From Periplaneta americana (Eukaryota; Arthropoda; Insecta; Blattodea; Blattidae), in NCBI RefSeq assembly GCF_040183065.1, contig NC_091132.1, positions 160,353,602-160,417,601 of the forward strand: a stretch of DNA of 64,000 nucleotides, written 5' to 3'. Made by a program: the position numbers and the translations under genes. The notes beneath the pieces are model-generated. The model was not told the DNA's origin. It saw only the letters and a list, made by a program, of their open reading frames with translations, and made no database searches. Below are positions 46,091-58,499 of the stretch, in pieces (position 1 is the stretch's first letter; each line of letters opens with the position of its first letter).

Positions 46091-47105
46091 TCAATTTCTC
46101 CTTGATATCAGCCCAAGTTTTTTCAGGATTTGCATGCATACCGTATTTAAAGTACGTCTAGCATTACCTGTAATGTTTGCCAAAATGTATTCAACTAAAA
46201 TTTCTTCTTAATCTGAATCATTTAAGGATTTAGCTGACTCAACATTATCCAAGAATTGAGTCAAAGTTGACAAGTTACCTGAAAAAACTTTTACAAACAA
46301 TTTAGCTGATGAAATCACTGACAGTTCATTGAAAATTCGTTGTCTCGAAGGGTTGTTATCAGATCTAATATTTGCAGTCTTTGATTCACATCTTCTCCTT
46401 CTAGCCTAGCCTCGGCTATGATCTCATGGATACTTGTCTGCTCAGAATTAATTCACTATTAAAGAAAAAACTAGAAGAATCACTGATATCCCTCGGGACT
46501 AATAGAATAACTCACCCAAATGAAGGACTTGTTGTCGACTGGTGCACTGTGGCAATTATCCCTGGATCTTCTACCAGCAGTCGAACAGTGAGGTTCTATG
46601 CGGATCAGTGATGGCTGGAGATACCGGAAACCTTGGTGAGTAATGGGCAGAGGAAGGCGTCACACAGGAACAACCAGGCAACAGTCACACTGGAACAACC
46701 AGGGCCGACGTTGATCTGGCTCAGGAAACAATCACGGAGTCCAGCGACAAGTAGTAATTGAAAGAATATTCCCTCTGCTTGTTTATATTAATCGGCTTCA
46801 ATTTTCGTGATGATTATCCCCTCATGCTGCCACCAAATTTATGTGGTATAATGACTGGATCAGAAACCAAATAAGGAAACGGTGAAAGGATTCGTTGGAA
46901 CCTTCATTCCAATGAGAATTGAATGCACACACAAGATGCAATCAAAAAGAATACTATAATGAATATAATCTGATAGAGAACTTTCCACTGCCAAACTTGA
47001 CACTGGTGAAGAGCAAAAGGAAGTATCCCTCATAGCAAGTTGTCTTTATATAGGATTCAATTCTGATGTAGCAAGTCACATGCTTCTTTTGTTCTAGGCT
47101 TCTCG

Positions 47106-47905
47106 GAGTTGGTCCTCCAGCTTGGGAGTTCGGCTAAGGGCTAACAACCCATCACCGTAAAGAACAGCTTGTTACGAAACTTCAAAATAAGCCTCGGAAT
47201 GGGACTCATTCTCTGGCACAACAGCAAAACTATTTTGGGCGACTACTAAATCTACATAAGGCCAAATAGAAATGATCGGGACGAAATTCAAATACAAACT
47301 GCTGAGCCATTTATACCCGAACCCACACTTTCTGTAGTCGAAATTGCGATAGAAAGGCTGAAAAATTACAAGTCTCCAGGAATCGATCAAATTTCAGTAG
47401 AATTAATATAAGAGAGTGGAAGCGCATTATCTAGCGAAATTTATAAGCTTGTACTTAATATTTGGGAAAAGGAAATTGTACCAGAACAATGGAAGGATTC
47501 CATAATTGCACCTATCTTAAAAAGGGGGTTAAGACTAGCTGTGGACACTAACTTTCGCGGAATAACACTTCTGTTGACGTACAACATTTTGTCCAATTTT
47601 CTTTTGAGAAGATTAACTCCATATGCAGATGATATTATTGGGCATAATCGGTGTCGTTTTAAGCGTAATAGATCGACTATTCATCAGATTTTTTGTATTC
47701 GACAGACTTTAGAGAAAGATTGGGAGTATAACGGGACAGTACTTCAGTTATTCATAGATTTAGAAAAAAGGCATAGGCCTATAACTCGGTTAGGAGAGAC
47801 GTTATATATAATATTCTTATTGAATTTGATATCCCAAGAAATTACAGTAGTTCGATTAATTAAAACCGAGATAAGACTGACGTCCTACATATGGATGTTT
47901 TATTT
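47106..47905 (+). mobile_element. RTE-like LINE (family 1), RT N-terminal part
   Basis: Begins with the block GGTCCTCCAGCTTGGGAGTT also seen at about 5148 and continues with plus-strand relics EPTLSVVEIAIERLKNYKSP, GIDQISVELI, IYKLVLNIWEKEIVPEQWKD, NFRGITLL and RRLTPYADDIIGHNRC, the fingers part of reverse transcriptase. Ends at about FDIPRNYSS. With 38850-39975 it covers most of the RT region of the family. Confidence 0.8.
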
Positions 47906-48214
47906 TTCTAATATTGTTGTGTAAGTTTTCATAGTTTGGCAACCATGATACGAAAATCCTTACGAGTTATTTGTAAATTGCCTCCAATTTTTGTTCTTAT
48001 GTTCAGTTTGTCGTAGTCATTGTGAACATATGTGTGTGAGTCATGGCTGTGGAGCAGGACGTGTTCTTCTCGAGGTCAGTATATATCACATGTTATAGGT
48101 ATGTTTTCGATCTTGATAGGGCATACTCATATGATGAACTTCGTCTATAATAATGCATAATTAGATTCAGTTTATAATTTGGGGTTATGCCATATCATGG
48201 TAAAGTGAGGCGTA

Positions 48215-48447
48215 CCGTAAACTGGGGTTACTTTGAATACAGAGGAAACTTTGACCATTTTTTCAGAAAATCATATTTAGGTTTCTACATACAGCATTTG
48301 TTATAGATGGAGGTAAATTATCATAAAATCATTCTCATACCAAAATTACCTCCATCTATAATAAGTGCAGCATGTAGAAACCTAAATATGATTTTCTGAA
48401 AAAATGGTCAAAGTTTCCTCTGTGTTAAAAGGAACCTCAGTTTACGG
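48215..48447. mobile_element. Foldback MITE with TA target site
   Basis: A 233-bp near-perfect hairpin: CCGTAAACTGGGGTTACTTT on the left and its mirror on the right, with arms of about 110 bp including TCAGAAAATCATATTTAGGT. TA on both sides (48213-48214, 48448-48449). Probably mobilised by a Tc1/mariner-type transposase. Confidence 0.8.
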
Positions 48448-48671
48448 TACTACATGTAGTACGTCACTCATAAGAGGGAACATTTCGTGAGACTGATAGT
48501 ATTCATTTTATTATAGGGGATTTTCACTAAATGAAGCCTTACAAATGATTCAGGACGACCAACTTGCAATACCTAAATGCAATGACATTTATATCACCAT
48601 TTTACCACCAACAAATGCGTGTGGTAACGTAAGTGATGAAGATACTAATGATGAAAAGAACCCTACAATTG

Positions 48672-49018
48672 ATAATATGTCTGGTAGAATGGAGAAAGTT
48701 ACACACCGCAGAACTGCATGCACTGTATTCAACTGACATAATTATGAATATTAAATCCAGACGTTTGAAATGGGCAGGGCATGTAGCACGTATGGGCGAA
48801 CCAAGAAATGCATATAGAGTGTTAGTGGGGAGGGCGGAGGGAAAAAAGACCTTTGTGGAGGCCGAGACGTAGATGGGAGGATAATATTAAAATGGATTTG
48901 AGGGAGGTGGGTTATGATTGTAGAGACTGGATTAATTTTGCTCAGGATAGGGACCAATGGCGGGCTTATGTGAGGGTGGTAAAGAAAATCCGGGTTCCTT
49001 GAAAGTCATAAGTAAGAA
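48672..49018 (+). mobile_element. RTE-like LINE (family 1), 3' fragment
   Basis: Reads EWRKLHTAELHALYS, IKSRRLKWAGHVARMGEPRN then AYRVLVGRAEGKKTF on the plus strand, ending in AAAGTCATAAGTAAG. The upstream junction is at GTAGAATGGAGAAAG. Confidence 0.8.
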
Positions 49019-50190
49019 GAAGCATGTAAATAACCTGCGTGATAACCGTCCCTTTGTAAACACTCGTCACAACAGTAATCATAAAAATTAATTAATTTAT
49101 TTAATCAATATAAAGTCTACAACAAACAAAAATAGCAAGGAGAAATTCGCTAACATAAAATATATTATAAACTGATTAGAAGCAGGCTAGTGAAAATTAC
49201 TGGATAATTACCTCATAGGTATAGCCCAAAAATATATCAAAGTTTCATTCTATTGCAGGCGATAGTTTTTAATAGTTCTACTACTGAGGCACAACTCGTT
49301 TATCTTCTATTCAACAAATTTATAGAATAATTTCAGTTTTACTTTACACTGTAAAACTGTGGATATATATTTTTAATGATACCTACCAATGGGCAGCGAT
49401 AAAAAGGTGCATGAATGCAATTATTCACTACATCAGCAAAACAAGCAGTAACTAGAATAGTGTGAGATATGCGTCTCTATATTGTGTTATTTACAAACAC
49501 TTCATGCTCTGCGATGTAGCTCACAGAATTTTCATTAATATTATCATCACATTAGCATTTATTTTCATTAAAAAATTCAGCGCATGTCAGAATATAATGA
49601 ATAAAAAAATTATAAAGTTCACCTCTCACTACTATATCAAAATGTTACAAAGATATCTCTCTCCAGATAGGAAATATTATTATGCAAATGATGATAACGT
49701 TACAAGGGAAAGTCAAGAGGCGGACGTGACGAAACTTATAGTTGAATGTAAGTGCGATGATAAAATGAAATGCAATGTGGCTACTTGTAAGAACAAAAAG
49801 GAATGATGATTTGAAAATTAACTTAGAACTTCAAGAAACATTAAACGGTTCTCAGCAGTAAGAAATAATTATAATTAATATTATATAATTCTGAAGCACA
49901 CGAAGAAGAAATAGCTTCTCAAAATATCCAAAAGGTGCTCAGCAGCAGATACAAAATATGAGAAAAAATTCTTGCAGACATATCAAAGGAACGAGTTCTA
50001 TCGTGTGTGCAAACGAATTACTGGAAGATACTGGGTATGTTAAAAATATTTTCCCGCAGAGAATGGATTTCAATTATTTCTTCCCAAACGCACTTATATG
50101 CACGTTCAGTTCGAGATGGCCCTACTGTACGAAAATATCCCTCAAGCATCGCAATTTCAATGGCTCAATGGCTTTTCGTAAGAAGACGTA
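49019..50190. other. Downstream flank of gene 2, nothing recognised
   Basis: Contains a 114-codon plus-strand frame (49462-49806) with no recognisable domain; its C-terminal part (VECKCDDKMKCNVATCKNKKE) is Cys/Lys-rich, but I do not support a gene. A polyadenylation site for gene 2 should lie in the right part. Confidence 0.4.
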
Positions 50191-50255
50191 AGACTAATCC
50201 TTGTAAAATTGTATCACTCTACAAAATATTTCCCAGAAACATTGCAAGTGAAGGA
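50191..50255 (-). pseudogene. Decayed 17th finger after the gene 2 stop
   Basis: In the same frame as gene 2, straight after the stop, comes SFTCNVSGKYFVE. It aligns with a finger start (PFTCNVCGKCFVE): the linker Lys codon AAG is TAG, and the second Cys is Ser. Another stop follows 13 codons later. Confidence 0.7.
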
Positions 50256-51840
50256 CTAATCGCCGGAATGCGTTCGTGAATGTCTTATGAGGTTTCCCGA
50301 CTGTACGAAAGATTTTCCACAAACATTGCATTTGAATGGTTTCTCGCCAGAATGCGTCCGTGAATGCATTGAGAGTTTCCCAGAGTCCACAAAACATTTC
50401 CCACAATCATTACATTTGAATGGCTTTTCGCCAGAATGCGATCTTGAATGTATTGTAAGAGCGTAGGACTGTGCATAAGACTTGCCACAAACATCGCATT
50501 GAAATGGCTTCTCGCCTGAATGGATACGGGCATGTACTGTAAGAGAACCGGACTGAACAAAACACTTACCGCATATTTCGCAGTTAAATGGCTTCTCGCC
50601 AGAATGTGATCGTGAATGCTTCGTGAGCAATCCCTCATCTACAAAGCATTTCCCACAAACATCGCATTCAAACGGTTTCTCGTCAGAATGTGTTCGGGAA
50701 TGTTTTGTGAGTTTTCCAGACTCTACAAAACATTTCCCGCAAATATCACATTTAAATGGTTTTTCGCCAGAATGTGATCTTGAATGCTTTGTGAGGTCAT
50801 ATGACCTTGCAAAAGACTTCCCACAAACATCGCATTTGTATGGTTTCTGACCAGAATGAGTACGTGCATGTACTGTCAATGTGCTGGAGTTTACGAAACC
50901 TTTCTCACAAACATCACATTTAAATGGCTTCTCGCCAGAATGTGAACGGATATGAACTGTGAGGGACCCAGAATGTGTAAAACACTTACCACAAAAATTG
51001 CAAGTGAACGGCTTCTCACCAGAATGAGTACGGGCATGTACGGAGAGAGCACTAGACTGAACAAAAGATTTTCCACAAACATTGCATTTGAATGGCTTCT
51101 CCCCAGAATGTCTACGGGCATGCACTATAAGAGCACTCACATCTCCAAAACACTTCCCACAATCTTTGCATTTGAATGGTCTCACGCCAGAGTGTGTACG
51201 AGCATGCACTGTGAGAGCACCAGACCCTACAAAGCACTTCCCACAAACATCACATTTGTATGCCCTCACGCCAGAATGTATACGGGCATGAACTGTGCGA
51301 GAACTGGAGTCTACAAAGCATTTCCCACAAACATCACATTTGTATGGTCTCACGCCAGAATGTCTACGAGTATGCACTTTGAGAGCAGTGCTATCAATAA
51401 ATGATTTTCCACAAATATCGCATTTGAATCGTTTCTCGTCATGATGCCGAAGTACATGGACTTTAACAGCCCCTGATTGCGAAAAACATTTCCCACAAAT
51501 ATCGCATGTGAATGGCTTCTCTCCGGTATGCGTATGTTCATGCATTTCGAGATGACCTAATCGTAAAAATTTTTTCCCACAGGTATTGCATTCGAATCTC
51601 CTTTCGGATGTAGGGGATCGAATATCTATTTTATGGCTTTCGAGAGGCTGTGACAACTTCAAAGAACTTTCGTAAGTATGATGTGATTGTGACTCCAAAT
51701 TTATGTCCCTTTGGAGAAACTGATCGTGAGTCAGGGGTACAGGTGTGCCTATTCCGACAGGATTCTCTGCTGGGGACAAACAATTTTCAGGTCTTGTGCA
51801 TTTCACCTGTTCTGTCCCATTTCCGTCCTGGTCCAACGTG
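50256..51840 (-). CDS. Terminal exon of zinc finger gene 2: 16 C2H2 fingers
   Basis: Acceptor TTTTGATTACAG, phase-2 entry (AG plus C gives Ser, then TLDQDGNGTEQVK), a linker of about 80 residues and 16 C2H2 fingers from FECNTCGKKF to SRTHSGD and TAG. All Cys and His ligands are present; fingers 2 (GAVKVH) and 4 (SSRTVH) lack the usual core Leu. From finger 3 on the linkers are HSGEKP or HSGVRP, Ser replacing the usual Thr, unlike gene 1. The spliced gene (63702-63794, 58500-58637, 57134-57216, this exon) gives 1899 nt, 632 aa. Expected nuclear DNA-binding regulator; targets unknown. An in-frame finger remnant follows the stop. Confidence 0.93.
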
Positions 51841-51991
51841 CTGTAATCAAAAGATCCCGTTAGTCAAAATTACGACCATCACTACAATAAAGACAATCAA
51901 TATCGTCACGAAACAAGTGCACTGTCTTATGTTATGAAAAGTTAAAAAATATATGAACTTTCATAGAAAATACAGACTGGACTGTTCTCAA

Positions 51992-53239
51992 TAGAGGTGG
52001 GGGAAAATATAACGTAACGGTTATTTTCCTTACTTGGAACTGTTCCAAAACGTAAAAGCACCTTGAAATACTACGTTCCAAAATAACGCTAGTACGAAAT
52101 ACTTGCGGTTACAAAATACTCGTTTCACTTTGGAACTACATAATTACAACGCCTGTTCCACAGAACGGAATGTTCGGCATTGTTGAAAGCAGTGGCGCTA
52201 ACTTTTAGAAAACACATGCTGGGTCCTAACATTTGAGGTATATATTAAATAAATGGCAAAATTATGACAACACGATAAATTGAGTGGGCTCGGATCCCAC
52301 TAGCCACTGTTTGAAAGCAGAACTGGGATTTGTTTGTGACACTGAAATAAATGTTGGAATATAAGGTGAAAGATAAATAGTAAAGATATAAAAAGCTCTT
52401 TTCAAAATGTACACATTATCTTGAAACTAATGTTATTGAGTATAGATTCTATCAAACAATTATTAACATAATGCCAGTGTTAGAATATAATAGATACACT
52501 GTGAATTTTATCAAGGGAGATGAAAATATATATATTATGTTTTATTTATTAATATTTTACATTTCTAGTTTCATTAGAAATTCTTGAAATTAAACTAAAT
52601 TCTGTTGAAACATAACTATTGTCGAAGTTTTTTATTTACAAAAATACAACGATAAATTTTCATATTTCATTACAATGAGATTATTACTCTTCATGACGGT
52701 ATTAATATGAATTTCAGCATGGCCGAAATGATTATAGACTCTATTTACTAATTTTTAGAGCAATTGAACACTACTGTAAACTTGAGCTGAGCAGAAGAGA
52801 AAGAATACTGTAGGTTAGATTTTATTTAGCATAGGGATCCACTTCGATTTCGTGGCCAACAAAATGTAAAATTGCATTACAGTTCCTGATTCGAACAAAC
52901 CTGATCTATGAATTCAATTTGGCAATAGAAAACATTTATTTTCCACGAATTCACATCTCGGCTCACTATGACATCATACTGAATCATATGGCATACAGGG
53001 AAGTATGTGATCATTTAGCGTTATAAATACCACTGTTATATTACATACTTCTCATACGTGCACTATTGTTCCATCAGATACTAGTCAACAGTTCGGTTCC
53101 AAGATACTACTGCGCATCTTGTAGTTACACACAAGTTACTTATGGTGCTGTTATTTCGGAACTGTTATTTGGAACCTAGTATTTTCAAGGAAATGGAACA
53201 GGTGGAACTGTTACGAGAAAATAACTTTTCCCATCTCTA
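51992..53239. mobile_element. hAT-like non-autonomous transposon
   Basis: Ends TAGAGGTGGGGGAAAA and TTTTCCCATCTCTA with related subterminal words (GGAACTGTT). Flanks GTTCTCAA (51984-51991) and GTTCACAA (53240-53247) are an 8-bp duplication with one mismatch, as in hAT. No transposase frame. In the B-to-terminal intron of gene 2. Confidence 0.75.
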
Positions 53240-53828
53240 GTTCACAAGTCAGAAGCTCCCCGAATTAAAACAAAACAGATACAATGAGAAGTACCTGATT
53301 GTGAAAATGAAGGTAAGTATGACAATAAATTTAGATGTGAGGACAGTCTACTGTGGAAATAAAATACATTTCATTCAATATTTATAAATTTATTCTGCTT
53401 CCCCTTTACATGTGGGCATGTACAGACTACTGATTCCACATACTGAATATTGATAATCATAATTGTACCGACTGTATCCTAAAGTATCAAATAGTGCAAA
53501 TAAGAAAATATCAATACTGAAACGAAAGAACCAGTGGTAGCTAGGTAGAACATATTTTATTTATATATAACTTAACTTACGAAAAAAATACATACATATC
53601 ACATCATGAGATATACCTATGTTTATGTAAATAAGCGCATTCCTACATTTTAATTGAAGGATTCCCTGGGAACGATGTAACCAACAAATCTACTATTCAT
53701 GTTTTAGGAGGAAGGAAAACAATTTCAGGAACATTTTTATTAGGTCCATATTTACTAGCAGAAACACTCGACTATTTAGTACAAAAGTTTATTCAGCAAC
53801 TGAATGTAAAAATTTATTATTATAAATT

Positions 53829-54110
53829 TATTTATTTAATTATTTATTCGAATGACAAGTACATAGATAACTTATCTTGACCTAAACACAACCTCAAGAT
53901 TAAAACAATACAGCTTGATGCAAATTAAAATTAAATCCAATAAAGTGACTAAACAAAATCCTTAAACAACTAAAAACTAAGAACTAAACAGAGGCATGAG
54001 TCTTCTCGCGTCCCAGTATCTGGCACATTCTGTCAGTGATTTTAGAGCTGGGCAGCGTTGGAGATGATCCTTATTCATCGCTTGAAGGTCACAAAGGGTA
54101 CAGGTGGGAT
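53829..54110 (-). mobile_element. LINE 3' end fragment (jockey/R1-like, tentative)
   Basis: Exact 13-bp duplication ATTATTATAAATT at 53816-53828 and 54111-54123. The minus strand reads CTLCDLQAMNKDHLQRCPAL then YWDARRLMPLF and stop, the C-terminal Cys/His knuckle region of non-LTR elements that carry an RNase H. Severely 5' truncated. Confidence 0.8.
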
Positions 54111-54305
54111 ATTATTATAAATTAATGCCAGAAAATTACTTTCTATACTTACGTCACATATTTCAATAATTTAATGTTATATGCTTTTACCGCAGACTTT
54201 ATCAGTTCTAATTCTATCTGCGTCACTTACTCTGCAGCATACAAAGTCTGATGAATTTCCGAAACCACGCAAACATTCGCAAATTCAAACGAAACACTTA
54301 AAGTA

Positions 54306-56747
54306 AAAAGACTAGGAAGAAAGGAAGAAATAAGGTGAAAAAAAGAAAGCTAGGAAGAAAGGCAGAATTAAGGTGATAAAGAAGGCTATGAAGAAAGGAA
54401 GAATTAAGGTGATAAAGAAGGCTATGAAGAAGGGAAGAATTAAGGTGAAAAAGAAGGCTACGAAGAAAGGAAGAAATAAGGTGAAAAAAGAAGGCTATGA
54501 AGAAAGGAAGAATTAAGGTGATAAAGAAGGCTATGAAGAAGGGAAGAAATAAGATGAAAAAGAAGGCTAATAAGAAAGGAAGAAATAAGATGAAAAAAGA
54601 AAGCTAGGAAGAAAGGAAGAATTAAGGTGATAAAGAAGGCTATGAAGAAAGGAAGAATTAAGGTGATACAGAATGCCTCGTATTAAGATTAATCTTGTTT
54701 TATTCTATGCACTGTTCTGATCGAAATGTCAAATTCTTGAAGGCTATGAAGAAGGGAAGAAATAAGGTGAAAAAGAAAGCTACGAAGAAAGGAAGAAATA
54801 AGGTGAAAAAAGAAGGCTATGAAGAAAGGAAGAATTAAGGTGATAAAGAAGGCTATGAAGAAAGGACGAATTAAGGTGATAAAGAAGGCTATGAAGAAAG
54901 GAAGAATTAAGGTGATAAAGAAGGCTATGAAGAAAGGAAGAATTAAGGTGATAAAGAAAGCTATGAAGAAAGGAAGAATTAAGGTGAAAAAGAAGGCTAC
55001 GAAGAAAGGAAGAAATAAGGTGAAAAAAGAAAGCTAGGAAGAAAGGAAGAATTAAGGTGATAAAGAAGGCTATGAAGAAAGGAAGAATTTAGGTGATAAA
55101 GAAGGCTATGAAAAAGGGAAGAATTAAGGTGAAAAAGAAGGCTATGAAGAAAGGAAGAATTAAGGTGATAAAGAAGACTATGAAGAAAGGAAGAATTAAG
55201 GTGAAAAAGAAGGCTACGAAGAAAGGAAGATATAAGGTGAAAACAGAAAGCTAAGAAGAAAGGAAGAATTAAGGTGATAAAGAAGGCTATGAAGAAAGGA
55301 AGAATTTAGGTGATAAAGAAGGCTATGAAAAAAGGAAGGCTATGAAGAAGGGAAGAAATAATTTAAAAAAGAAGTCTATGAAGAAAGGAAGAAATAAGGT
55401 AAAAAAGAAGGCTACGAAGAAAGGAAGAAATAAGGTGGAAAAAGAAGGCTACGAAGAAAGGAAGAATTCAGGTGATAAAGAAAGCTATGAAGAAAGGAAG
55501 AGTTAAGGTGATAAAGAAGGCTATGACGAAAGGGAAGAAATAAGGTGATAAAGAAGGCTACGAAGAAAGGAAGAAATAAGGTGAAAAAAGCAGGCTATGA
55601 AGAAAGGAAGAATTAAGGTGATAAAGAAGGCTATGAAAAAAGGAAGGCTATGAAGAAGGGAAGAAATAAGGTGAAAAAGAAGGCTATGAAGAAAGGAAGA
55701 ATTAAGGTGATAAAGAAGGCTATGAAGAAGGGAAGAAATAAGGTGAAAAAGAAGGCTACGAAGAAAGGAAGAAATAAGGTGAAAAAAGAAGGCTATGAAG
55801 AAAGGAAAAATTAAGGTGATAAAGAAGGCTATAAAAAAAGGAAGGCTATGAAGAAGGGAAGAAATAAGGTGAAAAAAGGCTACGAAGCAAGGGAGACATA
55901 AGGTGAAAAAGAAGGCTACGAAGAAAGGTAGAAATAAGGTGAAAAAAGAAGGCTACGAAGAAAGGAAGAATTAAGGTGATAAAGAAGGCTATGAAAAAAG
56001 GAAGGCTATGAAGAAGGGAAGAAATAAGGTGAAAAAGAAGGCTACGAAGAAAGGAAGAAATAAGGTGAAAAAGAAGGCTACGAAGAAAGGAAGAAATAAG
56101 GTGAAAAAAGAAGGCTACGAAGAAAGGAAGAAATAAGGTGAAAAAAGAAGGCTAAGAAGAAAGGAAGGCTATGAAGAAGGGAAGAAATAAGATGAAAAAG
56201 AAAGCTACGAAGGAAGAAATAAGGTGAAAAAACAAGGCTAAGAAGAAAGGAAGAAATATGGTGAAAAAGAAGGCTACGAAGAAAGGAAAAAATAACGTGA
56301 AAAAAGAAGGCTATGAAGAAAGGAAGAAATAAAGTGTAAAAAGAAGGCTATGAAGAAAGGAAGAAATAAGGTGAAAAAAGAAGGCTAAGAAGAAAGGAAG
56401 AAATAAGGTGAGAAAAGAAGGCTAAGAAGAAAGGAAGAAATAAGGTGAAAAAAGAAGGCTAAGAAGAAAGGAAGAAATAAGGTGAAAAAAGAAGGCTACG
56501 AAGAAAGGAAGAAATAAGGTGAAAAAAGAAAAGAAGGCTATGAAGAAAGGAAGAATTAAGGTGATAAAGAAGGCTATGAAGAAGGGAAGAAATAAGGTGA
56601 AAAAGAAGGTGAAAAAGGAGGCTACGAAGAAAGGAAGAAATAAGGTGAAAAAAGGCTATGAAGAAAGGAAGAATTAAGGTGATAAAGAAGGCTATGAAAA
56701 AAGGAAGGCTATGAAGAAGGGAAGAAATAAGGTGAAAAAGAAGAAGT
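54306..56747. repeat. 2.4-kb purine-rich minisatellite, 36-37 bp unit
   Basis: Units of the type GAAGGCTATGAAGAAAGGAA + GAATTAAGGTGATAAA (36 nt) and a second type with GAAATAAGGTGAAAAA(A) (36-37 nt), plus short truncated units (GGAAGGCTATGAAAAAA). Roughly 60 units, interrupted by about 70 bp of other sequence at 54668-54738. A 36-nt unit stays in frame, so runs such as 54819-55037 encode a lysine-rich 12-residue repeat, but this lies antisense in an intron of gene 2 and is not called a gene. The sense strand of gene 2 is pyrimidine-rich. Confidence 0.95.
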
Positions 56748-57133
56748 CTTAAGACCAGTACTAAATCAAAATAGTTCTCTTCTAACTAATGTAGTCACTA
56801 TCTATATCTTTCTGGCTGGAGGCTATTTGGACATATTCATAAACAAAAGTAGGAGGAATTCACCCTAAATTATTTTCACATAATACGATTGCTTATATAT
56901 AGGAATGCAAGACTGTTCTTTTCGCATTTTGTCTTCAAATTATGAAAGAAATAAAACAAAATCTCTGGCGGTCATTGCCTTAATAACTTCCTCCTTTCAC
57001 GATCTCCATGATCATTTTGATTAAACAGACGAATCATTCCATGTTGTTACAGATTGCAAATGAACGTAAGTGACAATTTTAATGAAGCAGTGAAAGAAAG
57101 AAGACAATGTGAAGATTCTCAGACCACACTCAC

Positions 57134-57216
57134 CTATTGATCAAAATCTCATTCTCCTCTGCCGTATCTTCCAGTTTCTGCTCTTCCTTTACTGTGTCAA
57201 CATCACAAAACTTTTC
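57134..57216 (-). CDS. Exon B of zinc finger gene 2
   Basis: 83 nt between ATATTTTAG and AATAG|GTGAGT: EKFCDVDTVKEEQKLEDTAE then ENEILIN plus AG. Phase 0 in, phase 2 out, as in gene 1 (23119). VKEE is a SUMO-type consensus. Acidic linker. Confidence 0.85.
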
Positions 57217-58499
57217 CTAAAATATAGAGACAATAGAACAGAAGTGTTCACGAATAGTGCATTACCTTTTCATGATATAGGCATGCATTTAAATCCTACT
57301 GAGTCCAAGTACAAAATTGAATACCAAAAGGCCCTCCTTGAAATTCTTATTTCATAAGGTCTTTCTGTTTTTAATACACTGAAGTCTGAACTATTATAAG
57401 AAAAAAATGCAAGAAAATGTATCTTTATCGAGATATTAATTTAACGAAATCTAACGCATTTCAACAGTGTCTAAGAATTTTATTGTCTGGCCCAAAATTT
57501 AACATTAAACCAAGCTTGGCATTAAACATTGGACTAAATTGTAAAATCGAAATGAAAATGTACCCCTGAGCACTACATCAAAGCACACTCATTCTAAGAA
57601 CATGTCCCTTAAATTAGTAAGTGCTGAATGTAGTACAATTCAATAAAATACATATGAAGATAAAATAATATAGTTGAAATTTAGTGTATACTGATATCAA
57701 GGAGAAGTAATTTTTCATAGAAAATATTAATGGCATCGTCATATGCTAAAATTTTTCTGGGTTCAGTCATACAGTAAAGTTAAGTGTTCACTACATCCTA
57801 TCACACTCATCGCACGAATCATGATTTTACCGCAGACTTTATCAATTGTTATCTAACTGCGTTTATTACATCTATTATTGCAGTATTGCATGCATCGGCT
57901 ACCGGTAAAACCGTCCATGTTTCTCAGATGAGCAATTTTTCTGATGCGTGCGATCATGACCTTCTTTAATAAATCAATTTTAATTGTTTAACTGTTACCA
58001 TCATGTTGTGCCATGTTCAGTGTCACTCCAAAATGGCAGACGGAAAAGTTATTTCGCTTGTAGAAAACTGCGAAGAATTATATAATTTGAGGCATTCCCA
58101 TTACAGTAATCAAGTCGTTTCTTACATATGTATTATGTAACCAATATCTCTTTCGTTTATTCCTCTTCAATTAAGAAGCATGAAACAATTACAAATTCTT
58201 ATTCGCTAACAGTCTTAGCCTAACAATCACGATTATTAGATATTACCTGTATTCAGCAATGTCAATACAGTACGTTACATGTTTTAAACAGCTGATAGGA
58301 ATCTGATGAGACAATGAGAGAGAGCCGTTACAGTGAATGCACTCCACTTAAAATATTGGTTGCGTGTGATTCGTCTAAGGAGTGTAATACGATGTAGTGA
58401 ACGCTTACCTTTACAGTGATAACTGTGTGTAACGAAAAGAATATAATATTAATATTGAAAGAGGAAGAAGAACCAGCGCACTTCATGGGCTCCACTTAC
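57217..58499. other. C-to-B intron of gene 2, no element recognised
   Basis: 1283 bp. At 57824-57860, TTTTACCGCAGACTTTATCA is also found at 54186-54208, so a short dispersed repeat is present. The equivalent gene 1 intron is 6 kb because of a transposon. Confidence 0.5.

Larger units (their letters stand above)
43386..47105 (-). mobile_element. LTR retrotransposon fossil (probably Ty3/gypsy-like), internally deleted
   Basis: Two diverged direct repeats, about 43386-43650 and 46841-47105, are its LTRs (shared words include ATGACTGGATCAG and GAGAATTGAATGCACACACA). Next to the right LTR, on the minus strand, lies AAATTTGGTGGCAGCATGAG, a primer-site region of gypsy-like type. Inside, a gag-like zone with a CCHC knuckle lies at about 45.3-45.5 kb and a retropepsin-like motif at about 45.1 kb. 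No reverse transcriptase or integrase was recognised. It is broken and old, judging from LTR divergence and several later insertions (a SINE at 44216, a MITE-like element at 45850). The right LTR abuts a LINE fragment. Confidence 0.7.

Noticed and set aside
50623-51404. Several plus-strand frames opposite the gene 2 finger exon
   Set aside because: Shadows of the finger repeats on the other strand.
54819-55037. Lysine-rich repeat protein (12-residue KKAMKKGRIKVI units)
   Set aside because: Open only because the 36-nt unit is a multiple of three; units of 37 nt break the frame all along the array, and it is antisense in an intron.
54306-56747. CRISPR-like regular repeat array
   Set aside because: Units are contiguous without unique spacers; the setting is an insect genome.
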